NCBI GenBank assembly: GCA_028280305.1
Contig: JANQMC010000157.1
Location: 30,611-94,610, forward strand
Origin: Pelagibius sp.
Lineage (GTDB): Bacteria > Pseudomonadota > Alphaproteobacteria > Kiloniellales > Kiloniellaceae
DNA length: 64,000 bases
Reading direction: 5' to 3'
Position 1 is the stretch's first letter. The number at the start of each line of letters is the position of its first letter. A model generated the notes under the pieces. The model worked only from the letters and a program-made list of their open reading frames with translations, ran no database searches and was not told the DNA's origin. Made by a program: the position numbers and the translations under genes. Below are positions 9,283 through 18,621 of this stretch, piece after piece.

Positions 9283-11217
9283 TCAGGCGCGGGCCGGCGA
9301 CTCGACGCTGTCCTGGCCAAGAGCCTGCAGCACCGCATTCAGAATCCCGCCGCGGTCGATACCGGCCTGGACCAACTGCTGATCCGGCTTGTCATGGTCG
9401 ATAAAGACGTCCGGCAGGGTGACCGGCCGGAAGCGCAGACCCTTGTCGAAAGCCCCCTCCAGCGCCAGAAACTGCATCACCTGAGTGGCGAAGCCGCCGA
9501 TCGCGCCTTCTTCAACGGTGATCAACACCTCATGCTCGCGGGCCAGCCGGCGCACCAGATCCTCGTCCAGCGGCTTGGCAAAGCGGGCATCGGCGACGGT
9601 GGTCGAAAGGCCGCGGGCCGCCAGATCATCGGCTGCCGCCAGGGCGTCGGACAGCCGGGTTCCCAGCGACAGGATCGCCACCTTGCTGCCCTCGCGGACG
9701 ATGCGGCCCTTGCCGATCTCCAGGGCGCTGCCCCGCGCCGGCATCTCCAGACCTAAAGCTTCGCCGCGCGGATAGCGGAAGGCCGAGGGCCGGTCGTCGA
9801 TCTGGCATGCCGTCGCAACCATGTGCATCAGCTCGTTCTCGTCGCTTGGCGCCATGAGAACGAAGTTCGGCAGGCAACCGAGATAGGTCAGATCATAGCT
9901 GCCCTGGTGGGTTACGCCGTCGGCACCGACCATACCGGCGCGGTCGATGGCGAAGCGCACCGGCAGGCTTTGAATGGCAACGTCGTGGACAACCTGGTCA
10001 TAGGCACGCTGCAGGAAGGTCGAATAAATCGCGGCAAAGGGTCGAAAGCCCTCACAGGCAAGCCCCGCGCAGAAGGTCACTGCATGTTGCTCGGCGATTC
10101 CAACATCAAAGGTGCGTTCGGGAAAACGCGCCCCGAACTTGTTGAGTCCGGTGCCGGAAGGCATGGCCGCGGTGACGGCCACGATCTTGTCGTCCTGCTC
10201 GGCTTCGGCGATCAGGGCTTCGGCGAAAACGTTCTGATAGGCCGGCGCCTTCGGTGCAGGCTTTGCCTGCTTGCCCGTCACCACATCGAACTTGGCGACG
10301 CCGTGATATTTGTCGGCGGCGGCCTCTGCGGGCTCGTAGCCCTTTCCCTTCTGAGTGACGCAGTGGATCAGCACCGGCCCTTCGTAGTCGGCATCGCGCA
10401 CGTTCTTCAGAACCGGCAGCAGGTGGTCCAGGTTATGGCCGTCGATGGGACCGATGTAGAAGAACCCCAATTCCTCGAACAGCGTGCCGCCGGTCAGCAG
10501 GCCACGGGCATATTCCTCGGCGCGTTTCGCAGCCTTTTCAATGGGCCGGGGAAAACGCTTTGCCAGTTCCCGCCCGAGGCTGCGCACCGACTGGAAAGGT
10601 TTGGAGGAAATAAGCTGGGACAGATAGGCGCTCATCGCGCCGACCGGCGGGGCGATGGACATATCGTTGTCGTTGAGAATGACGATCAGCCGGCTGTTCA
10701 TGGCGCCGGCATTGTTCATCGCCTCATAAGCCATGCCGGCGCTCATGGCGCCGTCGCCGATGACCGCGATCACGGCGTTGTCTTCGCCCCGGAAATCACG
10801 GGCGACCGAAAAACCCAAACCGGCGGAAATGGAAGTGGAACTGTGCGCCGCGCCGAAGGGGTCGTATTCGCTCTCTTTGCGGCTGGTGAATCCGGACAGC
10901 CCCCCGCCCTGGCGCAGGCTGCGCATCCGCTCCCGCCTGCCGGTCAGGATCTTGTGGGGATAGCACTGATGGGAGACGTCCCAGATCAGACGGTCATCGG
11001 GCGTATTGAAAACGTAGTGCAGGGCTGCCGTCAGTTCCACGACACCCAGGCCGGCCCCCAGATGCCCGCCGGTCGCCGACACCGCCTCGATCATCTCCGC
11101 GCGCAGTTCGTCTGCGAAATCCTTGAGCTGGTCTTCCTCCAGCTTGCGCAGATCCGCCGGTTCCTTGACGCTGTCGAGCAGCGGCGTCTGATGCCTGTTA
11201 TGACCGATTTGTGCCAC
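9283..11217 (-). CDS. dxs: 1-deoxy-D-xylulose-5-phosphate synthase
   Basis: Dxs condenses pyruvate and glyceraldehyde-3-phosphate using thiamine diphosphate, the entry step of the MEP isoprenoid pathway. The product is about 644 residues. The early [19 protein letters not shown] and [17 protein letters not shown] segments are diagnostic. The thiamine-binding motif begins [18 protein letters not shown] near residue 155, and the transketolase pyrimidine domain carries [18 protein letters not shown]. Two GTG codons are possible starts. An AGGAG directly abuts the first (11229), so the second (11217), about 11 bases downstream of that site, is preferred. It is the last gene of the deacetylase-xseB-ispA-dxs run and would feed ispA with its precursors. 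Confidence 0.96.
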   Translation of the reverse strand: MAQIGHNRHQTPLLDSVKEPADLRKLEEDQLKDFADELRAEMIEAVSATGGHLGAGLGVVELTAALHYVFNTPDDRLIWDVSHQCYPHKILTGRRERMRSLRQGGGLSGFTSRKESEYDPFGAAHSSTSISAGLGFSVARDFRGEDNAVIAVIGDGAMSAGMAYEAMNNAGAMNSRLIVILNDNDMSIAPPVGAMSAYLSQLISSKPFQSVRSLGRELAKRFPRPIEKAAKRAEEYARGLLTGGTLFEELGFFYIGPIDGHNLDHLLPVLKNVRDADYEGPVLIHCVTQKGKGYEPAEAAADKYHGVAKFDVVTGKQAKPAPKAPAYQNVFAEALIAEAEQDDKIVAVTAAMPSGTGLNKFGARFPERTFDVGIAEQHAVTFCAGLACEGFRPFAAIYSTFLQRAYDQVVHDVAIQSLPVRFAIDRAGMVGADGVTHQGSYDLTYLGCLPNFVLMAPSDENELMHMVATACQIDDRPSAFRYPRGEALGLEMPARGSALEIGKGRIVREGSKVAILSLGTRLSDALAAADDLAARGLSTTVADARFAKPLDEDLVRRLAREHEVLITVEEGAIGGFATQVMQFLALEGAFDKGLRFRPVTLPDVFIDHDKPDQQLVQAGIDRGGILNAVLQALGQDSVESPARA

Positions 11218-11297
11218 GCCTCTAACCACTCCTGTTATTCACGCTGCTTTGCGGGCCTTGCCCTTTTGGACCGGACGCTCCGCCTGACCTGCGGCGC

Positions 11298-12182
11298 CTA
11301 TGATCGCCGCGAGACGACAAAGGCGGCCGCTTCCTTTAGAAGGTCTGCCTTTTGACCAAAAAGATCAAGCCGTTGCGCGGCTGACGCTGCCAGCGCCACG
11401 GCCTTCTCACGCGCCCCTGCGACGCCAAGCTGTCCGACGAATGTGGCTTTCCCAAGGCTCTCGTCCTGCCCTGTCGGCTTGCCGAGAGCCTCCGGCGTGC
11501 TCTCCGCATCCAGCAGATCGTCGGCGATCTGGAAAGCAAGGCCGAGATCCTGGGCATAACCGATGAGCGCCTGCCGGGCCTCGTCGGAAGCCTGCGCCAG
11601 GATTGCCCCGGCCTCGCAGGAAAACAGGATCAAGGCTCCGGTCTTCAGGCTTTGCAGATGAGATATTCCGGCAAGGTCCAGTTCCGCGCGCGCCGGCGAC
11701 ATGTCGATCATCTGTCCACCCACCATTCCCGCAGCACCGGCTGCAGCGGCAAGATGGCGCACCAGCTCAATCCGCACGGCCGCCGCGTCATGGGTCTGGG
11801 GGTCGGCCAGCACCGTAAAGGCCTCGGTCAGCAGGCCGTCCCCGGCCAGGATCGCCGTCGCCTCGTCGAAAGCGACATGGACAGTCGGCCGGCCGCGCCG
11901 CAGTTCGCTGTCGTCCATCGCCGGCAGATCGTCGTGAATCAGGCTGTAGCAGTGGATCATCTCAATGGCCGCGCCGGTGCGCAGCGCCCGCTCCTCGGGG
12001 ACGTCGAAGAGCCGCGCCGACTCCCGCACCAGGAACGGCCGCAGCCGCTTGCCGCCCGACAACGCCGCGTAGCGCATCGCTTCCAAGACCCGGCCGCGCG
12101 GCCCTTCGACCGGCGGCAACAGCCGGTCGAGCAACCGCGACATGGTCTCGCCCTGGCTCGACAGAGCATCTTGAAGTTTCAT
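11298..12182 (-). CDS. ispA: Farnesyl diphosphate synthase (short-chain polyprenyl synthase)
   Basis: This 294-residue trans-prenyltransferase makes geranyl/farnesyl diphosphate from IPP and DMAPP. Both aspartate-rich motifs are present: the first as DDLPAMDD near residue 85, the second as IADDLLDAE near residue 220. GGKRLRPFLV near 43 and GQMIDM near 155 fit the family. The start is the ATG giving MKLQDALSSQ, 13 bases after the xseB stop; the open frame extends upstream into xseB and is not used. Chain length is inferred from family resemblance and context beside dxs. Confidence 0.94.
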   Translation of the reverse strand: MKLQDALSSQGETMSRLLDRLLPPVEGPRGRVLEAMRYAALSGGKRLRPFLVRESARLFDVPEERALRTGAAIEMIHCYSLIHDDLPAMDDSELRRGRPTVHVAFDEATAILAGDGLLTEAFTVLADPQTHDAAAVRIELVRHLAAAAGAAGMVGGQMIDMSPARAELDLAGISHLQSLKTGALILFSCEAGAILAQASDEARQALIGYAQDLGLAFQIADDLLDAESTPEALGKPTGQDESLGKATFVGQLGVAGAREKAVALAASAAQRLDLFGQKADLLKEAAAFVVSRRS

Positions 12183-12195
12183 GAAAGGCTTCTTC

Positions 12196-12447
12196 TCAGT
12201 CGACGTCGAGGGGCGCGGTCTGGGCACTGCCGTCGGCTGAGAGGCTGATCTTTTCGATCTTGGCCTGCGCCTCGCGCAGCTTTGCGTCGCAGTGGCGCTT
12301 CAGGGCGGCCCCGCGCTCGTAGTCGTCGATGGCGGTATCCAAGGCCCCCTGCCCCTGCTCCAGCTTTCCGACGATGACCTTCAACGCATCCAGGGCCTCT
12401 TCGAAGCTCATCTTCTGGATATCGTCGGGGATCGTGTTCTTTGCCAT
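12196..12447 (-). CDS. xseB: Exodeoxyribonuclease VII small subunit
   Basis: XseB is the small helical subunit that caps the XseA catalytic subunit of exonuclease VII, a single-strand DNA exonuclease. The 83-residue product shows the family core MSFEEALDALKVIVGKLEQG followed by LDTAIDDYERGAALKRHCDAKL, two amphipathic helices. Length matches the usual 75-85 residues. It lies between the deacetylase gene and ispA, a conserved position in alphaproteobacteria; xseA is not in this window. Confidence 0.95.
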   Translation of the reverse strand: MAKNTIPDDIQKMSFEEALDALKVIVGKLEQGQGALDTAIDDYERGAALKRHCDAKLREAQAKIEKISLSADGSAQTAPLDVD

Positions 12448-12541
12448 TTATCTCTCTTGTCTGTTCTGTGTCGCGCGGCCCGCCTTCAGGCGACGGGTGG
12501 CGCCGACAAGCCGTTTCCTCTACCGCACCGGCAGCGACAGG

Positions 12542-13471
12542 TCAAAAGCGCATCAGGGTGCGCACATGGGCCGCGACCGAGCGCGCCAGCGCCTGATGAT
12601 CGTATCCACCTTCCAGCACGGAAACCAGACGGCCGCCACAGGCGCTGCGGGCGACCTCCATAAGCTGCTGGGTCGCCCAGGCATAATCCTCTTCCACCAG
12701 GTTCAGCCCGGCCAGGGGATCCTCCGCGTGAGCGTCGAAGCCCGCTGAGATCATAAGGAAATCAGGCTGAAAGTCATTCAGCGCGGGGATGACAACGCCG
12801 CGCATGGCCTCCCGAAAAGCGGCCGAACCGGCCCCCGCAGGCAGCGGCACGTTCACGATATTGCCGTCGACTCCCTGTTCATCACTGGCCCCGGTTCCCG
12901 GATAGAAAGGGGCCTGATGGGTCGAGGCATAGAGCAAGTCCGGATCGTCCCAGAACATCGCCTGGGTCCCATTGCCGTGGTGTACGTCGAAGTCGACCAC
13001 GGCGATGCGCTTGCAGCCGTGCACGGCACGGGCCTGGAGCGCGCCCACGGCGACATTGTTGAAGAGGCAAAACCCCATCGCCTGGGCCGGTTCGGCATGG
13101 TGGCCCGGGGGCCGCACCGCACAAAAGGCATTGTCGGCCTCTCCGGCCATGACCGCGTCGACCGCCGAGACCACCGCGCCGGCCGCTCGGAGCGCTGCCT
13201 CGCCCGACCCTGGGGAGAGCACGGTATCGGCATCGATCATGCGCTCGCCACTGGCCGGGACGGCCGCCAGAAGGGCCTGCACGAAGCTCTCCGGATGGAC
13301 CCGGGCAATCTGCTGATGCTCGGCATAAGGGGCTTCGCGCCGGATCAGCGGGGCGAACTCCGGGCTATCCAGCTTTTTCATGATCGCCTTGAGGCGCCCA
13401 GGATTTTCCGGGTGAAGAGGACCGGTATCGTGGGCCTCACAAGCCGGGTGGCTATAGAACAGTGTGGTCAT
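12542..13471 (-). CDS. Histone deacetylase family (acetylpolyamine/acetoin-type) hydrolase
   Basis: The 309-residue protein is a zinc-dependent deacetylase of the arginase/deacetylase fold. Zinc ligands are visible in DFDVHHGNGTQ near residue 165 (Asp and His) and SAGFDAHAEDPL near residue 245 (Asp). The catalytic dyad is in RPPGHHAE near 120, and the substrate glycine loop is in LEGGYD near the end. It starts MTTLFYSHPACEAHD, typical for the alphaproteobacterial group found upstream of xseB. Natural substrate is not known; bacterial relatives act on acetylated small molecules or lysines. Confidence 0.92.
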   Translation of the reverse strand: MTTLFYSHPACEAHDTGPLHPENPGRLKAIMKKLDSPEFAPLIRREAPYAEHQQIARVHPESFVQALLAAVPASGERMIDADTVLSPGSGEAALRAAGAVVSAVDAVMAGEADNAFCAVRPPGHHAEPAQAMGFCLFNNVAVGALQARAVHGCKRIAVVDFDVHHGNGTQAMFWDDPDLLYASTHQAPFYPGTGASDEQGVDGNIVNVPLPAGAGSAAFREAMRGVVIPALNDFQPDFLMISAGFDAHAEDPLAGLNLVEEDYAWATQQLMEVARSACGGRLVSVLEGGYDHQALARSVAAHVRTLMRF

Positions 13472-13800
13472 CGATGGCTCTGATTGCTGGGAATCCGGAT
13501 ATCATAGGGCGGGCGGGCAGCAAATATAGTCAGGATTTGCCGCCGGGCGGGTTTTCGGCGTTTTTCGGCATGGTTTTCCTCGCACGCGCCTCGCGGTCGC
13601 GCGGAAGTTACCAGGTACTCAGCGAAATCTCACAGGACAAAGGGGCTGCAATAGGCTTAAGTTCAACCAGTGATGATGATGGCCCATTGACTCCCTTAGG
13701 GCCAGACGCCAAATCTATGATCTCTTTGATTTTTTGTCGAAACGCGGCTCAGACTGCGGGAACGTCAGCCCAAAACGGGTCAGTGGAGGTCACGCAGATC
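13472..13800. other. Gene-free region upstream of RND pump genes
   Basis: The 329 bases separate the divergent deacetylase and efflux genes. A TTGACT hexamer at 13687-13692 lies between GGCCC (13681-13685) and GGGCC (13699-13703), an inverted repeat that could be an operator over a -35 element. No convincing -10 box at the right spacing is seen. An open frame runs through it in phase with the downstream gene but has no coding character and no signal-peptide start. A GGAGGT ribosome site precedes the ATG at 13801. Confidence 0.4.
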
Positions 13801-14931
13801 ATGTGCGTAAATGCGGCACGCCGCTGGTTGGCGGTGACTTGTCTCTGGGCGGCAACCGGCATGACGGCAGCAATGGCGCCGCAACTGGCCTTTGCGCAAC
13901 AGGAAGCTTCACCGGTGCGGGTGGACGCGGTGCGCAGCGAGCCCTTGAACCAAACCGTGCCGGTGGTGGGCCGGCTGGTGGCGCGCCAGGCGGGCTCCGT
14001 GGCCGCCCATATCAGCGGGCCGATCCAGGAATTCCGTGTCGAGGTCGGCGACCGCGTCGCCGCAGGCGACATTATTGCGGTGCTCGACGACACTTCCATA
14101 AGCGCGGAAAGGGACATGGCGGCAGCCGAGCTGACCATCGCCCAGGCGGAGGTGAGCACAAAGCAGGCCGAGGTGGCACTGGCGCGCCAGGAACTGCAGC
14201 GGCTGGAACGGTTACAAAGCTCCGCCGCCTTCAGCCAGGCCCGTTTCGACGATGCCCGCCAGGAGGTGGCGATCGCCGAGGCTGCGGCCCGGGAAGCCGA
14301 AGCCTCCGTGGCCAGCGCCCGCGCCAGCCTGCGCCTGGCGGACATCAACCTGGGGGATACCAAGGTGCTCGCGCCCTATGACGGCGTGATCTCGCAACGT
14401 CTGAGCGAGGCCGGGTCTTACGCCAGCGACGGCGATGCGCTGGTCCGCATGATTGCGGACCAGACACTGGAGGTGGAGGCCGACGTCCCCTCGAACCGCC
14501 TGCTGGGCCTGACCAGTGGCGCAGCGGTGGAGGTAGTGCTGGACGACGGCACCCTGATCGGCGCGACGGTCCGTGCCGTGATCCCCGACGAAAACCCGCT
14601 GACCAGAACCCGCGCCGTCCGCTTTATTCCCCGCTTGAGTGATGTCACCACACCGCTGGCCAACGAACAGTCGGTGACCGTGATGGTACCGATCGGCGCA
14701 CCGCGTCAGATCGTCTCGGTGCATAAGGACGCCATCATCCAGCGCGCCGACGGGGCCATGGTGTTTGTTGTTTCAGAGGGGCAGGCGCAGTCCCGGCCCA
14801 TCGTTTTGGGAGAGCCCGTGGGCAATCGCTATGAGGTTCTGAAGGGCCTCATCGAGGGCGAGAAAACCGTGGTGCGCGGTAATGAGCGGCTGCGGCCCGG
14901 CGCCTCGGTGCGCATCGACGGAGAAACCTGA
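13801..14931 (+). CDS. RND efflux periplasmic adaptor (membrane fusion protein)
   Basis: This adaptor links an inner-membrane RND pump to an outer-membrane channel. The 376-residue product begins with a Sec signal peptide ending near AFAQQEA (about residue 33). The first lipoyl half follows (VAAHISGPIQEFRVEVGDRV), then a long alpha-helical hairpin rich in Ala, Glu and Gln (about 100-175), the second lipoyl half (KVLAPYDGVISQRL) and beta-barrel domains. The ATG at 13801 has a GGAGGT site 11 bases upstream. Its TGA shares one base with the next ATG (TGATG), so pump subunits are translationally coupled. No TolC-type gene or dedicated repressor is adjacent. Confidence 0.93.
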   Translation: MCVNAARRWLAVTCLWAATGMTAAMAPQLAFAQQEASPVRVDAVRSEPLNQTVPVVGRLVARQAGSVAAHISGPIQEFRVEVGDRVAAGDIIAVLDDTSISAERDMAAAELTIAQAEVSTKQAEVALARQELQRLERLQSSAAFSQARFDDARQEVAIAEAAAREAEASVASARASLRLADINLGDTKVLAPYDGVISQRLSEAGSYASDGDALVRMIADQTLEVEADVPSNRLLGLTSGAAVEVVLDDGTLIGATVRAVIPDENPLTRTRAVRFIPRLSDVTTPLANEQSVTVMVPIGAPRQIVSVHKDAIIQRADGAMVFVVSEGQAQSRPIVLGEPVGNRYEVLKGLIEGEKTVVRGNERLRPGASVRIDGET

Positions 14932-17900
14932 TGAACATCATCAAGCTCGCGATCGAACGGCCCATCGCGGTCATTGCAGCGGTCTTGATGGTGGTGATGT
15001 TCGGTCTGGTCGCCCTGCAGACCATTCCCATCCAGCTTGCGCCTGACGTAAACCGCCCGGTGATCACGGTGACCACCCATTGGGGCGGCGCCGCGCCGGC
15101 GGAGGTGGAACGCGAAATCACCAACCGCCAGGAGGAGGAGCTGAAAGGCATCGAAAGCCTGGAAAGCATCACCTCGCGTTCCGAACAGGGCCGCGCCCGG
15201 ATCACCCTGGAATTCGCCGTCGGCACCAACATGGACCGCGCCCTGCTGCTGGCCTCCAACCGGCTCGACCGGGTCAACGGCTATCCCGACGAGGCCGACG
15301 AACCAAGCTTCGACACCGCCGGCGCCGAAGACAGCCCCATCGCCTGGTTCATCATTACCCGGGAGCCGGGCAACGAGCGGCCGATCCACGAATACGGCGA
15401 CTTTGCCGAGGACATCCTGCGGGAGCGCATTGAGCGCGTTCAGGGTGTCAGCCGGGTCAATGTCTTCGGCGGCACGGAGCGGGAAATTCAGGTTACGGTC
15501 GATCCGAAGGTGCTGGCCCGCTATCGCATGACCGTCAGCGAAGTGGTCGACGCCCTGCGCCGCGCCAATGCCTCCCTCTCGGCCGGCGACGTCGATGAGG
15601 GCAAGCGCCGCTACGTGGTGCGCACCGAGGGGGAACTGAACACCGTCGAGGCGATCCGCGACGTGGTCGTGCGCAGTGACAGCAACGTCGACAGCGGCCG
15701 CCTGGCACGGGTGCGCGTCGGCGACATCGCCGAGGTCTCCTTCGGTTACAAAGAGGCCGGTGCCTCGATCCGCCAACTGGGGCAGAACGCCCTGGCCATG
15801 AATGCGTTGCGCGAGACCGGCGCCAACGTCATCGAGACCATGGAGGGTATCAAGGCGGCGGTGGCCGAATTGCAGGCCGGTGCGATCCCGGAAGCCGGCC
15901 TCAGACTCGAACAGGCCTACGACGAGACCATTTACATCAACTCGGCCATCGACCTGGTGCAGCAGAACATCTGGATCGGCGGCACCCTGGCGGCCGTCAT
16001 CCTGTTGCTGTTTCTGAGGTCGTTCGGCGCCACCCTGGTGGTTTCGATCGCCATTCCGGTTTCGGTGATCGGCGCCTTTGTCGCCATGGCGGCCATGGGC
16101 CGGTCGATCAACGTCATCTCCCTGGCCGGGATCGCCTTTGCCGTCGGCATGGTCGTCGACGCCGCCATCGTGGTTCTGGAGAACATCTTCCGGCTGCGCG
16201 AACAGGGCCGCCCGGTGCGCGAAGCCGCTTATCTCGGCGCCAAGCAGGTTTGGGGCGCGGTGCTGGTTTCGGCCCTGACCACCGTCATGGTGTTCATTCC
16301 GATCCTGGTGATGCAGTTGGAGGTCGGGCAGCTTTTCCGCGACATCGCCGTCGCCATCTCGGTATCGGTGATGCTGTCCTTGCTGGTTTCGATTACGGTG
16401 CTGCCCGCACTTTCCAGCCGCCTGCTGGGCGGCAGCAAGGAAAACGCCGGCAGCATCACCCGGGTTCGCCTGCCGTTCATCGACGGTTTGGCCGGTTTCT
16501 TCGTCGCCATGGTGATGGGTTTCGTTCGCTTGGTGGTCGGCAGCCGCGTGGCCGCCCTGATCGTCGTGGTCTCGGTGACGAGCCTGGCCTCCCTCGGCGC
16601 CTGGCAGTTCCTGCCAAAGCTGGAGTACCTGCCGGAAGGCAACCGCAATCTCGTCTTCGGCATCATCATCCCGCCGCCGGGATACAACCTGGACACCACC
16701 ACCGGAATCGCCAAAGAGATCGAGAGCTCCATCCGGCACTACTGGGCCGGCGAAGGGAAAGGGGAGACGGAGACGCAAGCTGCCGCCACGCCGGAGGCTT
16801 CCGGCGGGGGCCTGGAGGAGACGTTTCAGGCGTTGCAACAGAGCCTGCGAGAATTCTGGCGGGGTTCGGCGGATCAGGAAGAGGGAGCCGAGGAGGCAAC
16901 CGAAGACCCGCCGGTCATGGAGCGCTTCTTCTTCGTCGCCACCCGTTCGACCACTTTTCTGGGCGCCGTTGCGGAAGACCCGCGCCGGGTGGGCGAGTTG
17001 ATCCCGCTGCTCGAGGGTCCGGTTTTCCGCGAGCCGGGCACTTTCGGCTTCATCAACCAACCTTCGATCTTCGGACGCGGCATCGGCTCCGGGCGCAAGA
17101 TCGACCTCGATATCTCAGGACCGGACCTGGAAGAGATTCTCGGCGTCGCGCAGCAGGCGGTCGGAAGGGTCGTGCAGATCATGCCGCGCGAACAAGGCAA
17201 CCAACTGCGCCCCAACCCCGGCCTGGAACTCGGCGCGCCGGAGATCCGTCTGTTCCCGGACCGCCTGCGCCTTGCCGACAACCAGATCACCGCCCGGCAG
17301 CTCGGCGAGGCGATCGACACCTTCAATGACGGCTTGCGGGTAGCGGAAGTGACCGTCGGCTCGGACCGGGTCGACCTGATGCTGAAAGGCCCGAGGTACA
17401 ACGTCTCCGAAACCCAGGGCATTGCCAGCCTGCCGGTCGTGACACCCAACGGTGACATCATCCCCGCCGCCACCCTGGCGGATGTGGTGCTGACCGCCGG
17501 GCCGACCGAAATCCGTCACCGCGAAAGAGTGCGGACGGTGACTCTCGGCATTCGCCCCGCACCCGGTATTCCCTTGGAAGCGGCGCTGGACACCCTGCGC
17601 AGCGAAGTGATGGAGCCGATGGAAGCCGAGGGCCTGCCGCCCGGCGTCCGTTTCGGCATCTCCGGCACCGCCGACAAACTGTCTCAGACCTGGGATGCCA
17701 TGGTCATCGACCTGCTGCTGGCACTCGCCATCGTCTATCTGGTCATGGCGGTGCTGTTCGAGAGCTTCTTCTATCCGCTGATCATCCTGCTTTCAGTGCC
17801 GCTGGCCGCGGCGGGTGGCGTTGCCGGCCTGGCGATCCTGAACATCTACAGCTATCAGCCGCTCGACATGCTGACCCTGCTGGGCTTTGTGATTCTGATC

Positions 17901-18266
17901 GGCATTGTGGTGAACAACGCCATTCTTCTGGTGCACCAGACGCTCTATCACCTGCGCGACGAGGGCTTGGCCGTCGGCGATGCCATTATCGAGGCGACCC
18001 GCAACCGCATCCGGCCGATTTTCATGTCGACCCTGACGTCGGTGGTCGGAATGCTGCCCCTGGTCCTCTTCCCCGGAGCCGGATCGGAGCTTTACCGCGG
18101 CCTCGGCTCGGTGGTTGTCGGCGGACTTTCGCTTTCCGCCGTGCTGACGCTGCTCATCATTCCGCCGATGCTGGCCATGCTGGTGGGAACACTGGAGGGC
18201 CGTCAGCCGGCAGCCAAACCCGCAGACAACCTCGATCGCCCCAGCCCGCCGGCGCCGGCCGAGTAG
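14931..18266 (+). CDS. RND efflux transporter permease subunit
   Basis: The 1111-residue inner-membrane pump has the RND layout: helix 1, a large periplasmic domain, helices 2-6, a second periplasmic domain, then helices 8-12. TM4 reads GMVVDAAIVVLEN and TM10 reads GIVVNNAILLVH. Compared with AcrB, the second Asp of TM4 is Ala (residue 411) and the TM10 Lys is Asn (residue 995), so the usual D-D-K proton relay is incomplete. The second periplasmic domain has a Glu/Ala-rich insert of roughly 60 residues between about 605 and 665. It is coupled to the adaptor gene. Substrate class cannot be assigned; single-Asp TM4 is also seen in metal pumps such as CusA. Confidence 0.94.
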   Translation: MNIIKLAIERPIAVIAAVLMVVMFGLVALQTIPIQLAPDVNRPVITVTTHWGGAAPAEVEREITNRQEEELKGIESLESITSRSEQGRARITLEFAVGTNMDRALLLASNRLDRVNGYPDEADEPSFDTAGAEDSPIAWFIITREPGNERPIHEYGDFAEDILRERIERVQGVSRVNVFGGTEREIQVTVDPKVLARYRMTVSEVVDALRRANASLSAGDVDEGKRRYVVRTEGELNTVEAIRDVVVRSDSNVDSGRLARVRVGDIAEVSFGYKEAGASIRQLGQNALAMNALRETGANVIETMEGIKAAVAELQAGAIPEAGLRLEQAYDETIYINSAIDLVQQNIWIGGTLAAVILLLFLRSFGATLVVSIAIPVSVIGAFVAMAAMGRSINVISLAGIAFAVGMVVDAAIVVLENIFRLREQGRPVREAAYLGAKQVWGAVLVSALTTVMVFIPILVMQLEVGQLFRDIAVAISVSVMLSLLVSITVLPALSSRLLGGSKENAGSITRVRLPFIDGLAGFFVAMVMGFVRLVVGSRVAALIVVVSVTSLASLGAWQFLPKLEYLPEGNRNLVFGIIIPPPGYNLDTTTGIAKEIESSIRHYWAGEGKGETETQAAATPEASGGGLEETFQALQQSLREFWRGSADQEEGAEEATEDPPVMERFFFVATRSTTFLGAVAEDPRRVGELIPLLEGPVFREPGTFGFINQPSIFGRGIGSGRKIDLDISGPDLEEILGVAQQAVGRVVQIMPREQGNQLRPNPGLELGAPEIRLFPDRLRLADNQITARQLGEAIDTFNDGLRVAEVTVGSDRVDLMLKGPRYNVSETQGIASLPVVTPNGDIIPAATLADVVLTAGPTEIRHRERVRTVTLGIRPAPGIPLEAALDTLRSEVMEPMEAEGLPPGVRFGISGTADKLSQTWDAMVIDLLLALAIVYLVMAVLFESFFYPLIILLSVPLAAAGGVAGLAILNIYSYQPLDMLTLLGFVILIGIVVNNAILLVHQTLYHLRDEGLAVGDAIIEATRNRIRPIFMSTLTSVVGMLPLVLFPGAGSELYRGLGSVVVGGLSLSAVLTLLIIPPMLAMLVGTLEGRQPAAKPADNLDRPSPPAPAE

Positions 18267-18291
18267 TCCTCCGGCGCGGGCCCGGAAGGGA

Positions 18292-18531
18292 TCACCCGGC
18301 TTTGCGGATCAGAAAGGTAAAGCGGCCCTCGGCCTCATCCCAGGACAGCAGCTGATCCCCGGTGGTCTGGCAAAAAGATTGAAAATCCGCCACCGCGGAG
18401 GGGTCCGTCGCAACCACTTCCAGGACCGCGCCGGGCGCCACCGTCTTCATTGCCTTGCGGGCCCGAAGCACCGGTAGAGGGCAGCGCAGGCCGCTGGCAT
18501 CAAGGAAAGTGTTGGGGGTTTCGCTGCTCAT
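18292..18531 (-). CDS. TusA-family sulfur carrier / sulfurtransferase
   Basis: A 79-residue protein with the TusA/SirA fold. The family motif LDASGLRCPLPVLRARKA places the persulfide-carrying Cys at residue 17 in a CPxP context. TusA proteins relay persulfide sulfur to tRNA thiolation, molybdenum-cofactor maturation or sulfur oxidation. The ATG at 18531 gives the standard length; the open frame extends upstream into the arsR-like gene and is not used. It is divergent from a sulfide/metal-type ArsR regulator with a 90-base shared control region, which suggests the carrier is under its control. Confidence 0.88.
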   Translation of the reverse strand: MSSETPNTFLDASGLRCPLPVLRARKAMKTVAPGAVLEVVATDPSAVADFQSFCQTTGDQLLSWDEAEGRFTFLIRKAG

Positions 18532-18621
18532 TAATTTCACACTGAGTTGTTGGTAAACAAGGGGCAAAAAAAGTTCATCCGAAGCCTTGACCCATGATTT
18601 CGTCGAACAATTTTCTCTAAT

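Noticed and set aside
14829..17060. A 743-codon open frame on the minus strand, rich in His, Asp and Gln
   Set aside because: It is the antisense of the RND pump genes, which have clear family motifs; its composition is a by-product of codon bias.
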